Under the pieces are notes generated by a model that saw only the letters and a list, made by a program, of their open reading frames with translations, searched no databases and was not told where the DNA came from. From positions 1 through 45,255 of the forward strand of contig JALFRH010000084.1 of the NCBI GenBank assembly GCA_022785155.1: DNA of 45,255 nt, given 5' to 3'. The translations under genes were made by a program, and so were the position numbers. The stretch's first letter is position 1, and each line of letters begins with the position of its first letter. Positions 15,896 to 23,827 of the stretch are shown here, one piece after another. The DNA comes from Spirochaetales bacterium (GTDB taxonomy: Bacteria; Spirochaetota; Spirochaetia; Sphaerochaetales; Sphaerochaetaceae).

Positions 15896-16387
15896 TCACT
15901 CCTCCTTGGTTTTGATGTCACTCCAGTTACACTCTATGCCATACATAGAAAAGAATCGAAAGAGATCACTGGAAGATAATAGCATGGAAGAAGTATTCTC
16001 CATGGGATGGACATAGATCTTTCCATCCTTGAAGTCACTATCCAGATAAAACTTCACTCTTCTCTCTGCATCATTGAGAAGCCCCATGGGAGTCACAGCT
16101 CCTGGGGAAAGGGAAAGAATGGACCTTAAGTCCTCTTCCTTTGCAAAAGAAAAGGAAGAAAAGTCCAAAGCTTTGGCCATGGCCTTCAAGTCCACTCTTT
16201 TATTGCTCTTGACTGTAATAAGGACAAAGCCTTTCTTGCTCTTGAGAAATAGATTCTTGGCTTCAGCCTGGCTATGGGGAAGAGAAAGCATATGCCCCTC
16301 CTCGGAGGTATATACAGCTTTATGAAAGTATTCATCATACTCTATACCCTTACTTCTCAACTCTTCTCTCAGTTCTTGGCTATCCAT
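15896..16387 (-). CDS. ProX/PrdX-type prolyl-tRNA editing deacylase (YbaK domain)
   Basis: A free-standing aminoacyl-tRNA deacylase expected to clear mischarged tRNA-Pro. The 163 residues show the ProX pattern: HSQAEAKNLFLKSKKG near 38-53, VLITVKSNKRVDLKAMAKAL with the catalytic-region Lys, SPGAVTPMGLLND near 94-106 and YVHPMENTSSM. It is closer to the ProX/PrdX branch than to YbaK, a member of which lies at 43434. It is the first gene of an operon with the GH2-like gene. TATTAT-like promoter bases lie about 35 bases upstream. Confidence 0.9.
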   Translation of the reverse strand: MDSQELREELRSKGIEYDEYFHKAVYTSEEGHMLSLPHSQAEAKNLFLKSKKGFVLITVKSNKRVDLKAMAKALDFSSFSFAKEEDLRSILSLSPGAVTPMGLLNDAERRVKFYLDSDFKDGKIYVHPMENTSSMLLSSSDLFRFFSMYGIECNWSDIKTKEE

Positions 16388-16431
16388 GGTTCATCCCTAT
16401 CTAAATGATAATACTTTTATAGGCCGAAGAA

Positions 16432-16437
16432 TATAAT
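16432..16437 (+). promoter_or_regulatory. Possible -10 element for a plus-strand transcript
   Basis: TATAAT followed by GCC on the plus strand, in the gap between divergent genes. A transcript started here would begin near 16444 and run through the structured region to the end of the minus-strand 41-codon gene. No good -35 is visible. Confidence 0.35.
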
Positions 16438-16464
16438 GCCTGAGTCGAGAAACAAGGGAAAAGC

Positions 16465-16617
16465 ATGGCCTATATATATCGCCCCGCCCCCAGAGACACA
16501 GAGTGTAATAAGGAATATGAAGTGTTTTCTGGGGGGAGGCGCATTAAACTAGGAATTGGATTCTTTTCTGAGAAGGATCTGTCACTTCTCAAGAAAAGGA
16601 TTATAAAACTGGATTAA
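16465..16617 (+). CDS. Possible 50-aa ORF or structured RNA
   Basis: An ATG with a weak AAGGG upstream opens a 50-codon frame with a basic C-terminus (LLKKRIIKLD). The same bases hold two strong inverted repeats: a GC-rich pair (CGCCCCGCCCCCAGA near 16482 with TCTGGGGGGAGGCG near 16537) and a second pair (TTCTTTTCTGAGAAG with CTTCTCAAGAAAAGGA at 16561-16600). The structure suggests that an RNA, rather than the peptide, may be what is selected. The last 17 bases overlap the convergent 41-codon gene. Confidence 0.3.
   Translation: MAYIYRPAPRDTECNKEYEVFSGGRRIKLGIGFFSEKDLSLLKKRIIKLD
16561..16600. repeat. Strong imperfect hairpin between two convergent small ORFs
   Basis: TTCTTTTCTGAGAAG and CTTCTCAAGAAAAGGA pair over about 15 bp with one bulge around a nine-base loop. 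It starts at the very end of the 41-codon minus-strand gene and lies inside the plus-strand 50-codon frame. Neither side has a T-tract. Confidence 0.6.
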
Positions 16618-16726
16618 TATCCTCCTTTGAAGATGTTTTATTTATACTTCTGACAATTGAGATGACTTTTACGATTGCAAGAGTTCCGATGAATAATTCC
16701 AAGAGCATCAATATAGTTTCCATCAT
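16601..16726 (-). CDS. Small hydrophobic membrane peptide (41 aa), toxin-like
   Basis: A 41-codon frame directly after the barrel-protein gene. AGGAGG lies three bases before ATG-ATG. Residues about 5-26 are a single hydrophobic helix (LMLLELFIGTLAIVKVISIV), followed by a short polar tail. The layout resembles single-helix type I toxins of the holin-like/TxpA sort, but that is a resemblance in composition, not a recognised family match. It could equally be an ordinary small membrane protein co-transcribed with the barrel gene (stop at 16736, ten bases upstream). Confidence 0.5.
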   Translation of the reverse strand: MMETILMLLELFIGTLAIVKVISIVRSINKTSSKEDINPVL

Positions 16727-16735
16727 CGCCTCCTA

Positions 16736-17290
16736 TCAGAATTTATATGTGCACTCAACACCGGCATCTACACCGATCATGCTCACAGAGTCTGTTACTG
16801 ATGAGTACATTGAGGAGCAGGCAGTGGAGAAGAACATATTTCTGACTCCAGCGCTCATTACGACTTCGAAATTTTCCGATGCCTGGTAGCTGATTCCACC
16901 TTTGCAAGCAACACCAAGTTCTGTTCCGATTCCATCGGAGAGGACCAGATGAGTCTCCACGCCGCTTTCAAGGAAGAGCTTCATATCTTCCATGATGGCT
17001 GCGTCTTTATAGAAGGAAGCATTGAAAGTAAGAACTGACAAGTTGCTGTCTGCAGCCTTCTTTGCATTGGCCTCCAAAGATACTTTGTTTTCTGAGCCTA
17101 CGTCTACAAGGGCATCCACACCTGCAGAAACTCCATCCACCAGGAATCCACCTGCTGCAGAATTGACTGACATCTGGAAATATCTTGTTGTACCTGCTGT
17201 GCTTCTGATGCTTACCTTTGCAGAGATAGACATGACAGCAAGTGCCATTATTGCAATGATTGTGATGATTCTCTTTGTTGCGAACTTCAT
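16736..17290 (-). CDS. Small exported outer-membrane beta-barrel-like protein
   Basis: A 184-residue protein with a clear signal peptide (Lys-Arg start, hydrophobic IITIIAIMALAVMS, ISAK cleavage region). The mature part is Ser/Gly/Val-rich with alternating patterns and ends in a Tyr-Lys-Phe, the C-terminal aromatic typical of outer-membrane barrels. Proteins of this size and style recur in Sphaerochaeta and Treponema genomes, but I cannot name the family. AAGGAATAAC precedes the ATG. A 41-codon hydrophobic ORF follows after nine bases. Confidence 0.65.
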   Translation of the reverse strand: MKFATKRIITIIAIMALAVMSISAKVSIRSTAGTTRYFQMSVNSAAGGFLVDGVSAGVDALVDVGSENKVSLEANAKKAADSNLSVLTFNASFYKDAAIMEDMKLFLESGVETHLVLSDGIGTELGVACKGGISYQASENFEVVMSAGVRNMFFSTACSSMYSSVTDSVSMIGVDAGVECTYKF

Positions 17291-17390
17291 TTTTGTTATT
17301 CCTTATTACATCTACAATCTACGCCCCACCCCGCACACCTATAGCAACGGCAAAAAACAATTCAAAAAATTTTTAAAGATTTTTTTCTTT

Positions 17391-17430
17391 GCACTTTCAT
17401 TGCGTTATTGGCACTTTATGTGCGCTTCAC
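17391..17430. repeat. Tandem 20-bp imperfect direct repeat upstream of the barrel gene
   Basis: GCACTTTCATTGCG and GCACTTTATGTGCG start exactly 20 bp apart, two helical turns, within the 242-base gap between the barrel gene (minus) and the DUF1648 gene (plus). The repeats agree at 11 of these 14 positions. The rest of the gap is A/T-rich and holds no other supported element. Confidence 0.35.
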
Positions 17431-17532
17431 TCAATGAGAAGACAGCCTTTCGCACAGAAACCGCAGTGAAAAACAAAGAAGTGCACTCAAAGCGTATTGA
17501 AAGACTGGAATTAGGCCATATAATTCAAAACT

Positions 17533-17820
17533 ATGAATAAGAACAAGATAATTGGAATCGCACTGATAATAGCTGCAGTAATACTCTCCCTTTTCGGATT
17601 CTTCGTGCTCCCTGAAGATATCGTGACACAATTCAACTTTTCAGGAGAGACAACGAAGATGAATAAGATACCTGCCCTGACAGTTCCTTTCCTCATTACT
17701 ACAGTCTCTTCCATACTCACCCTTGGCCTGGATAAAGACGACGAGAGAAACAAGAAGTATATTTTCGGTGCAATTCTAGGAATTCTCCTATTGATAGTTA
17801 TGATCGGCGTGAATATTTAA
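17533..17820 (+). CDS. DUF1648 membrane protein
   Basis: A 95-residue protein with three hydrophobic helices (about 7-27, 48-65, 73-93). FFVLPEDIVTQFNFSGETTKM matches DUF1648, the LP-x-x-I-x-x-HFN-x-x-G region also found at the N-terminus of SdpI-type immunity proteins. The usual His is Gln here. The role is unknown; in SdpI the domain is linked to immunity against a secreted toxin, but no such toxin gene is seen. No clear ribosome-binding site. The last 23 bases overlap the convergent Rpn-like gene. Confidence 0.7.
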   Translation: MNKNKIIGIALIIAAVILSLFGFFVLPEDIVTQFNFSGETTKMNKIPALTVPFLITTVSSILTLGLDKDDERNKKYIFGAILGILLLIVMIGVNI

Positions 17821-18565
17821 AGAAGGAAAGTATAAAGTTTCTGTACGCATTATTCACTCTCGCCTTCTCCATATCTTCATCATCCAAGTCCAAGGTCTTT
17901 TTAATGACTTCCTCCTCCACGCCTGAGTCCATCAACTCTTGGTATAGGTTGACTCTCCACCGCCTATCCATTTGATTCCAATAGGAACTGAAGGCCTCTC
18001 TTCCCTCTTCAGAGATGACCCATTTCAGGGTATATCTTATTCCTTGATTTCTCTCCTTCCCTCTCTCTCCGTTACAGAGTTCCATAATTATGTCACTCAA
18101 AGTCCCGGGGGCTTTGCAGTTTTCATTTATAAAGGATGCGTTGATCTTGAAGTCCTTTTTTTCTAATTCAATATCTTTCCTTCTAATAAGCACCGACGGT
18201 TCTTCGGCCATATCCGTAATGAAGACACTGTAGGGGAGAAGACCCTCTTTCCACCTCTCCTCCAGACAAAAAGAACAATAGCTTAAAATGCATTTTATCG
18301 TGCTTTCCCCATACATTTTTGATAGTCTTGCCAAGAAGATACAGTATCTGCACTCATTCCCCTCGGCACAGATCTCCAGTCCATTTGCCATCTTTCCTGC
18401 AAACACATCCAAATCAACGATTCTAATGGACTCGATCTTCACTTCTTTTCCTATTAATACCGATATAAGCTGATTTGCCTTCGGATAAGAATTAAAGAAG
18501 GGAAAAAGCAATAGATCGTCAAAGGGTGCATAGCCATTGTGTTTTTCAAATACGTCACTGTTCAT
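17798..18565 (-). CDS. Degenerate Rpn/PD-(D/E)XK-like protein
   Basis: A 255-residue protein that aligns by eye to the N-terminal region of Rpn-family nucleases such as the one at 44204: ISVLIGKEVKIESIRIVDLDVFAGKMANGLEI parallels FLSYILGEKVKVKSI...DIDLDISGGRRGMVEIQ. The E-x-Q/K core is changed to EIC, and the following arginine and tyrosine pattern is replaced by Cys-rich sequence (CRYC, CILSYCSFC), so catalysis is doubtful. AGGAGA precedes the ATG. It could be a decayed transposase-like gene or a repurposed one. Relationship moderately supported. Confidence 0.5.
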   Translation of the reverse strand: MNSDVFEKHNGYAPFDDLLLFPFFNSYPKANQLISVLIGKEVKIESIRIVDLDVFAGKMANGLEICAEGNECRYCIFLARLSKMYGESTIKCILSYCSFCLEERWKEGLLPYSVFITDMAEEPSVLIRRKDIELEKKDFKINASFINENCKAPGTLSDIIMELCNGERGKERNQGIRYTLKWVISEEGREAFSSYWNQMDRRWRVNLYQELMDSGVEEEVIKKTLDLDDEDMEKARVNNAYRNFILSFFKYSRRS

Positions 18566-18626
18566 TTATGTTCTCCTATAATAAGAACAGGTTTTTCCTT
18601 GAAAAACGTCGCATTTTTATACACTT

Positions 18627-18665
18627 GAAAGGAAAAGAATGAAATTCTTTGAATCTTTTCCTTTC
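18627..18665. repeat. 12-bp perfect inverted repeat upstream of cellobiose phosphorylase
   Basis: GAAAGGAAAAGA (18627-18638) and TCTTTTCCTTTC (18654-18665) pair perfectly. The left arm contains the ribosome-binding sequence of a 16-codon leader ORF, so the stem could hide it. Confidence 0.55.
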
Positions 18666-18689
18666 GTTATTTCGAAAACAATGCTTTAA
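18639..18689 (+). CDS. Possible 16-codon leader peptide
   Basis: ATG five bases after AAAGGA opens a 16-codon frame with four phenylalanines, ending 42 bases before the cellobiose phosphorylase start. It overlaps the 12-bp inverted repeat. Only ribosome-binding site and position support it; chance occurrence is quite possible. Confidence 0.25.
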   Translation: MKFFESFPFVISKTML

Positions 18690-18693
18690 TTAT

Positions 18694-18716
18694 GTTAGTT
18701 CACTGAATAAACTAAC
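18694..18716. promoter_or_regulatory. Inverted repeat just upstream of the cellobiose phosphorylase start
   Basis: GTTAGTT and AACTAAC are perfect 7-bp inverted halves with nine bases between, ending three bases before TAGGAGA. It may be an operator or a hairpin controlling initiation. Confidence 0.45.
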
Positions 18717-18731
18717 TTATAGGAGACCAAT

Positions 18732-21152
18732 GTGAAATTCGGCCATTTCGATGATGAAAGAAAAGAATATGTAATCGAGACACCATACACTCCCCTTCCA
18801 TGGATCAACTACTTGGGAAATGAAGACTTCTTCGGTCTTATTTCCAATACAGCCGGAGGATACGATTTCTATAAAGATGCAAAGATGCGTCGTATTACAC
18901 GCTTCAGATACAATAACGTGCCTCAAGACAACGGGGGCCGTATGTTCTATATATCCGTTGACAACGAAAAAGCCTGGTCTCCATCCTTCATGCCTACAAA
19001 GACTCCCTTGGACCATTATGAAGCAAGGCATGGTTTGGGATACTCCACTTTCCAAGGAAAGAAAAATGACATCTCCGCCCTTTTGACTTGTTTCGTTCCT
19101 CTTGGAGAAAGGGCTGAAATAATGATGCTCACCATAAAGAACAGCGGAGACAAAACAAGGAGCATCAGGACTGTGGGAGCTGTAGAGTGGTGTCTATGGA
19201 ATGCCTGGGATGACTTTACCAACTTCCAGCGCAACTACTCCACAGGAGAAGTGGAGATTGAGGATAAAGCCATCTACCACAAAACGGAGTACAGGGAGAG
19301 AAGAAACCATTATGCCTTCTTCTCTGTAAACGAAACTGTCACAGGATATGACTCGGACAGAGCTTCTTTCCTTGGGCGTTTCAATGACTGGAATACTCCT
19401 TCTTCCATAGAGGAAGGAAAGATGAAAAACTCCCATGCTTCAGGTTGGTCCCCCATTGCAGCCCTCGAAAACAGATTCACACTCGCCCCAGAGGAAGAAA
19501 AGACTTTGGTCTTTGTTCTTGGATATATTGAGAACAAAGATGAAGAGAAATGGGAAAAACAGGGAATAATCAACAAAACAAAAGCCCATGAAATGCAGTC
19601 CAGATACCAGAGTAAGGCCGCTGTAGAAAAGAAGCTGGAGGAGCTGAAGGATTATTGGGAAGGTCTTCTCTCTTCCTTCCATATCTCCACCGGCGACCAT
19701 AAGTTCGACAGAATGGTAAACATCTGGAACCAGTACCAGTGCATGGTGACATTCAATATGTCACGCTCCGCATCATACTATGAAAGCGGCATTGGAAGAG
19801 GCATGGGCTTCAGAGACTCCTGCCAGGATCTACTTGGTTTCATGCACATAATTCCAGAAAGGGCAAGGCAGAGGATCATAGATATAGCCTCCATCCAGTT
19901 TGAAGACGGTTCCACATACCACCAATACCAGCCTTTGGATAAAAAAGGCAATGCAGATATTGGCGGAGGCTTCAACGACGACCCGTTGTGGCTTGTGGCC
20001 TGCACATATTCATACCTTTCTGAAACGGGGGATTGGTCTATTCTTGAAGAACAGGTTCCTTTCAATAACGATGAAACCAAGGCGAAGAGCCTTTTGGAAC
20101 ACCTTAGAAGGTGTATAGGATACACTGTCTCCCATAAAGGCCCCCATGGTCTGCCTTTGATAGGAAGAGCGGACTGGAACGACTGCCTTAACCTGAACTG
20201 TTTCTCCTCCACTCCGGGAGAAAGCTTCCAGACCTGTTCAAACTTTGAAAGCGGAAAGGCTGAGTCGGTATTCATTGCAGGCTTATTTGTAAAATATGCA
20301 AAGCAATATGTTGAAATACTCTCCCACTTGGGCTTGGATGAAGAAAAGGCCGAAATAGAGAGGGAAATAGAGAAAATGACAGAGGCGACCCTAACTTCGG
20401 GTTGGGACGGAGAGTGGTTTGTCAGGGCATATGACGCCTTCTCCAAGCCTGTGGGAAGCCATCTATGCGATGACGGCAAGATATTCATCGAGCCTCAAGG
20501 TATGTGTGTAATGGCCGGAATAGGCGTTGAAAACGGCAAGGCTGAAAAAGCATTGGAAAGCGTGAAGAAATACTTGGATACCAAGTATGGAATCGTACTT
20601 CTCCAGCCGGCATACAAAGACTACCATCTGAACCTGGGGGAAGTGTCTTCCTATCCGCCAGGATATAAGGAAAACGCTGGAATCTTCTGTCACAACAATC
20701 CATGGGTAAGCTGTGCCGAAGCAGTCCTTGGCCATGGAGACAGAGCTTTCGAGATATATAGAAAGATTTGTCCAACATACCTTGAGGATATAAGCGAGAT
20801 ACATAAGACTGAGCCTTATGTATACTCTCAGATGATAGCTGGAAGAGACGCCCAGAATGAAGGGGAAGGAAAGAACAGCTGGCTCACAGGATGCGCCGCC
20901 TGGACCTTTGTAAATGCCTCCCAATTCCTTATGGGAATAACTCCTACGTTGGATGGAATGAAAATCGATCCATGTCTACCTAAAGAAATAGAATCTTTCT
21001 CTGCAACCAGAAAAATTGGAGACACTACCCTCTTGATCTCTGGAAAGAGGGGAAAGGAATACTCACTATCTATCGATGGAATAAGCGTTGAAGGAAAGAT
21101 AGTGAAGAAAGAGAAAGGCAAAACTCTAAAAGTCGAGGTCACATACCTCTGA
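18732..21152 (+). CDS. Cellobiose phosphorylase (GH94)
   Basis: Splits cellobiose with phosphate into alpha-glucose 1-phosphate and glucose in the cytoplasm, saving ATP in cellodextrin use. The 806-residue length and sequence are typical for GH94: N-terminal PLPWINYLGNEDFF, the substrate-loop GMGFRDSCQDLLG, GGFNDDPLWLV, and GRADWNDCLNL near 478-487, where the general-acid Asp is expected. NSWLTGCAAW near the C-terminus is also conserved. The start is GTG, after AGGAGA; an ATG two bases earlier is followed at once by a stop. Inverted repeats upstream suggest regulation. The last 14 bases overlap the MATE gene. Confidence 0.95.
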   Translation: MKFGHFDDERKEYVIETPYTPLPWINYLGNEDFFGLISNTAGGYDFYKDAKMRRITRFRYNNVPQDNGGRMFYISVDNEKAWSPSFMPTKTPLDHYEARHGLGYSTFQGKKNDISALLTCFVPLGERAEIMMLTIKNSGDKTRSIRTVGAVEWCLWNAWDDFTNFQRNYSTGEVEIEDKAIYHKTEYRERRNHYAFFSVNETVTGYDSDRASFLGRFNDWNTPSSIEEGKMKNSHASGWSPIAALENRFTLAPEEEKTLVFVLGYIENKDEEKWEKQGIINKTKAHEMQSRYQSKAAVEKKLEELKDYWEGLLSSFHISTGDHKFDRMVNIWNQYQCMVTFNMSRSASYYESGIGRGMGFRDSCQDLLGFMHIIPERARQRIIDIASIQFEDGSTYHQYQPLDKKGNADIGGGFNDDPLWLVACTYSYLSETGDWSILEEQVPFNNDETKAKSLLEHLRRCIGYTVSHKGPHGLPLIGRADWNDCLNLNCFSSTPGESFQTCSNFESGKAESVFIAGLFVKYAKQYVEILSHLGLDEEKAEIEREIEKMTEATLTSGWDGEWFVRAYDAFSKPVGSHLCDDGKIFIEPQGMCVMAGIGVENGKAEKALESVKKYLDTKYGIVLLQPAYKDYHLNLGEVSSYPPGYKENAGIFCHNNPWVSCAEAVLGHGDRAFEIYRKICPTYLEDISEIHKTEPYVYSQMIAGRDAQNEGEGKNSWLTGCAAWTFVNASQFLMGITPTLDGMKIDPCLPKEIESFSATRKIGDTTLLISGKRGKEYSLSIDGISVEGKIVKKEKGKTLKVEVTYL

Positions 21153-22482
21153 TTTTATATCCTCTTTTTTGGGCTGTAATGAATAGATATGGTATTTCCC
21201 ATAGAAGCATTGCAGCCCATCCTAATCCAGAGGCATAGGCAATGCCCATTATCCCGACTTTTGGAGTGAGGATAAAGGTAAAGATTGTGCGTATGGTAAT
21301 CTGCACTGTGGTCCCCACTATTGTTGTATACATCTTTCCGTTTCCTCTGAAAAAGCCTTGGACCAGATTGGTCATGGATGGAAGAACATACAAAAATGCC
21401 ATGACTCCAAGATAACCTGCCCCCTTTTCGATGACGCTTAGGGCACTCTCCCCATCTATAAACAGGGAAATGATTCCCTCTCTTAGGAAAAATACGACAA
21501 AACCAATGACAAGGGCATAAGAGAGTTCCAACATTACACCTGAGAAAAAGCCCTTCATTACTCTCTCTTTCTTTCCCCCACCCCTATTTTGGGCTATAAA
21601 TGTAGCTTCTGCACTTGCTATCCCCTGCTCTGGAATAAGAGCAAAGGAATCTACTCTGGCAGCAGCATTGAAAGCCGCAATAGAAGCCACACCCAAGGAG
21701 TTTACAGCACTTTGGATAAAGAGTTTTCCCAAAGGCTGGACCATTTGCTGGAGAGCTGTAGGTCCTCCATATTTCACAATGGACAGGACGCTGTCTTTCT
21801 TTATTCTCAAATCCTCTGTTCTTGGGAATATCTCCTTGTTCTTTGCTCCTGTCCACCAAAGGGCCAGGAAGGCGGAGACAATCTCAGCAACCACTGTTGT
21901 CGTTGCCGAGCAAATGATGCCGAAGCCCAAGAGACCAAGGAAGATAAGATCCAAGACAGCGTTGAGAATGGAGGAAAAGGCAAGAAACAAAAGAGGAGTC
22001 TTACTGTCGCCGACGCTCTTCAGCCCCGCAGAAAGTGCGTTGAACACAAAGACAAAGGGAACGCCTAGGAAGGTGATGGAAAGATACCCGGTGGTCTTAT
22101 CCAGGATAGACAAGGGAGTATCCATGAGAATGAGTATATAACGGGAAAGAAAGAACCCGGATACTCCGACTGCACTTCCAGCAATAAGACCAAGGATAAG
22201 TGTGGTGGCATTGATCTTTCTTACCCTGTCCATCTCCTTGGCGCCAAAGGCCTCGCTCATAAGCACCCCTGCTCCTATGGTTATCCCCGAGATAAGGAGA
22301 ATGATCATATTCATGACAGGTTCCGCTATTCCCTCTGCAGCCAAGGCATCCTGGCCTATGAAGCGGCCTGCAATGACGGAATCTACAGCATTATATAAAA
22401 GCTGCATAAGGTTTCCCAACAACAATGGAAATGCATATTTGATAAGGTGGCTCAGAGGTCTACCCTTGGTCATGTCAATCAT
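21139..22482 (-). CDS. MATE family multidrug/sodium antiporter
   Basis: A 447-residue membrane exporter with twelve predicted helices in two halves, each starting with the family pattern: LSHLIKYAFPLLLGNLMQLLYNAVDSVIAGR at the start, and KYGGPTALQQMVQPLGKLFIQSAVNSLG at about 235. MATE proteins expel cationic drugs or toxic metabolites in exchange for Na+ or H+. The substrate is unknown. There is no strong ribosome-binding site; the second Met (position 4) is an alternative start. It is convergent with, and slightly overlaps, the cellobiose phosphorylase gene. Confidence 0.9.
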   Translation of the reverse strand: MIDMTKGRPLSHLIKYAFPLLLGNLMQLLYNAVDSVIAGRFIGQDALAAEGIAEPVMNMIILLISGITIGAGVLMSEAFGAKEMDRVRKINATTLILGLIAGSAVGVSGFFLSRYILILMDTPLSILDKTTGYLSITFLGVPFVFVFNALSAGLKSVGDSKTPLLFLAFSSILNAVLDLIFLGLLGFGIICSATTTVVAEIVSAFLALWWTGAKNKEIFPRTEDLRIKKDSVLSIVKYGGPTALQQMVQPLGKLFIQSAVNSLGVASIAAFNAAARVDSFALIPEQGIASAEATFIAQNRGGGKKERVMKGFFSGVMLELSYALVIGFVVFFLREGIISLFIDGESALSVIEKGAGYLGVMAFLYVLPSMTNLVQGFFRGNGKMYTTIVGTTVQITIRTIFTFILTPKVGIMGIAYASGLGWAAMLLWEIPYLFITAQKRGYKIRGM

Positions 22483-22654
22483 ATCTAGAGTCTAGTATTG
22501 TAGAAGAGTCTTAACAATAAAAAATAAAGTCATCTATGAGAAGCAAAGAGACTTATGGAAAAAAATGAAGCCTATTCATCCTTTGTTCCAATAAACTATT
22601 TTCTCCAAGAAAAATTGAATTCTCTTACGAATGAAAAACAATTATCATTGACCC

Positions 22655-23800
22655 ATGAAACGCTTTATTTCTTTTCTTTTGCTGTTATCTCTGCTTTTTT
22701 CCATCCACGCTGTCACTGTAGTGCACATATCGGACCTCCACTATCTTTCGTCATCCCTCTTCGATTATGAAAGACTAAGGAATCTGATGATGAAAAGCGA
22801 CGGAAAGGCCACACATATAATGGACAAAGTAATGGATGAGTTCGTAGAAGAAATGAAAGAACTCAAACCTGATGCTGTAGTCATTACAGGAGACCTTACA
22901 TACAACGGAGAAAAACAGAGCCACCTTGAACTACGGTCCCACTTGGTTCCGCTGCAGGAGGAAGGCATAAAGGTATATGTCACTGTAGGCAACCACGATA
23001 CCCTCACCTCCCCCTATGCCCTTTTGAAAGAGGGGGCGGTTGAAACAGAAGGCACATCCCCAATGGAAGGGGAAGAGATATGGAGCGATTTCGGTTATGG
23101 AAAGGCGGAGTATCAGGATGGGGCCTCTTCTTCATACCTGACAAGAATCAAGGATGATATTTGGCTTCTGGTTTTGGACAGCAACAACGGTAGCAGTGGA
23201 AGCGTAAGGCAAAAGACCCTTACATGGATGGAAGGAGCCATAAAAGCCGTAAAGGCAAAGGGCGGAAAGATAATATGCGCCACACACCAGAATCTCTTTG
23301 TACATAACCCCAGGTATACCTTCGGTTACCAGATAAATAACAGCTCCAGTGTTTTGACGATATTGAATAAGTACGGAATAAAACTGAACCTTTCGGGGCA
23401 CCTGCACATCCAGCATATAAAGGAAGAAAAAGGGGTGAAGGAAATAGCTGCAGAGTCCTTTGCCGATTGGCCCCTTCAATATGGAATCTTGGAAATACAG
23501 GATGACGGTTCCTACTCTTATTGTACAAAGGAGATCCAAAACAAAGATCTCATAGAAGAAGCTCAGCTTATCTTCGACGCTTCCACATCCTATGTCTTTT
23601 CCAAGAGCCTCCAGGGAGAGGATATGGACCTGATGATGGAAGTCTGCCAGAAGCTGAACAGGGAGTATTTCAGGGGCATGGTGGATGGATATGATGAAGG
23701 TGCACTTGAACTATTTCCGAAGGGGAACAGGATGACCAATTACCTGGAGCTGATCATAAGCGATACCAGTGACCACAGAAAGACAGAGGGCACATTATAA
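22655..23800 (+). CDS. Exported calcineurin-like metallophosphoesterase
   Basis: A 381-residue protein with a signal peptide (FISFLLLLSLLFSIHA) followed directly by the metallophosphoesterase domain. The metal-binding motifs are all present: ISDLHY (D27, H29), ITGDLTYNG, VGNHDT, ATHQN and SGHLHIQH. It probably acts in the periplasm or outside on a phosphomonoester or diester; 5'-nucleotidase- or acid phosphatase-type roles are possible but not shown. The ribosome-binding site is weak. It is convergent with the hydrogenase gene. Confidence 0.85.
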   Translation: MKRFISFLLLLSLLFSIHAVTVVHISDLHYLSSSLFDYERLRNLMMKSDGKATHIMDKVMDEFVEEMKELKPDAVVITGDLTYNGEKQSHLELRSHLVPLQEEGIKVYVTVGNHDTLTSPYALLKEGAVETEGTSPMEGEEIWSDFGYGKAEYQDGASSSYLTRIKDDIWLLVLDSNNGSSGSVRQKTLTWMEGAIKAVKAKGGKIICATHQNLFVHNPRYTFGYQINNSSSVLTILNKYGIKLNLSGHLHIQHIKEEKGVKEIAAESFADWPLQYGILEIQDDGSYSYCTKEIQNKDLIEEAQLIFDASTSYVFSKSLQGEDMDLMMEVCQKLNREYFRGMVDGYDEGALELFPKGNRMTNYLELIISDTSDHRKTEGTL

Positions 23801-23802
23801 GA

Positions 23803-23820
23803 GGCAGGTTTTACCCTGCC
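23803..23820. terminator. Hairpin between convergent genes
   Basis: GGCAGG and CCTGCC pair around a six-base loop between the metallophosphoesterase and hydrogenase stop codons. There is no clear T-tract on either side, so termination may be weak. Confidence 0.45.
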
Positions 23821-23827
23821 CCTCCAT

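Noticed and set aside
16444..16620. tmRNA, SRP RNA, RNase P or 6S RNA in the structured gap
   Set aside because: None of the signature sequences of these RNAs (such as the ANDNYALAA tag or the SRP GGAAGCAGCC loop) was found.
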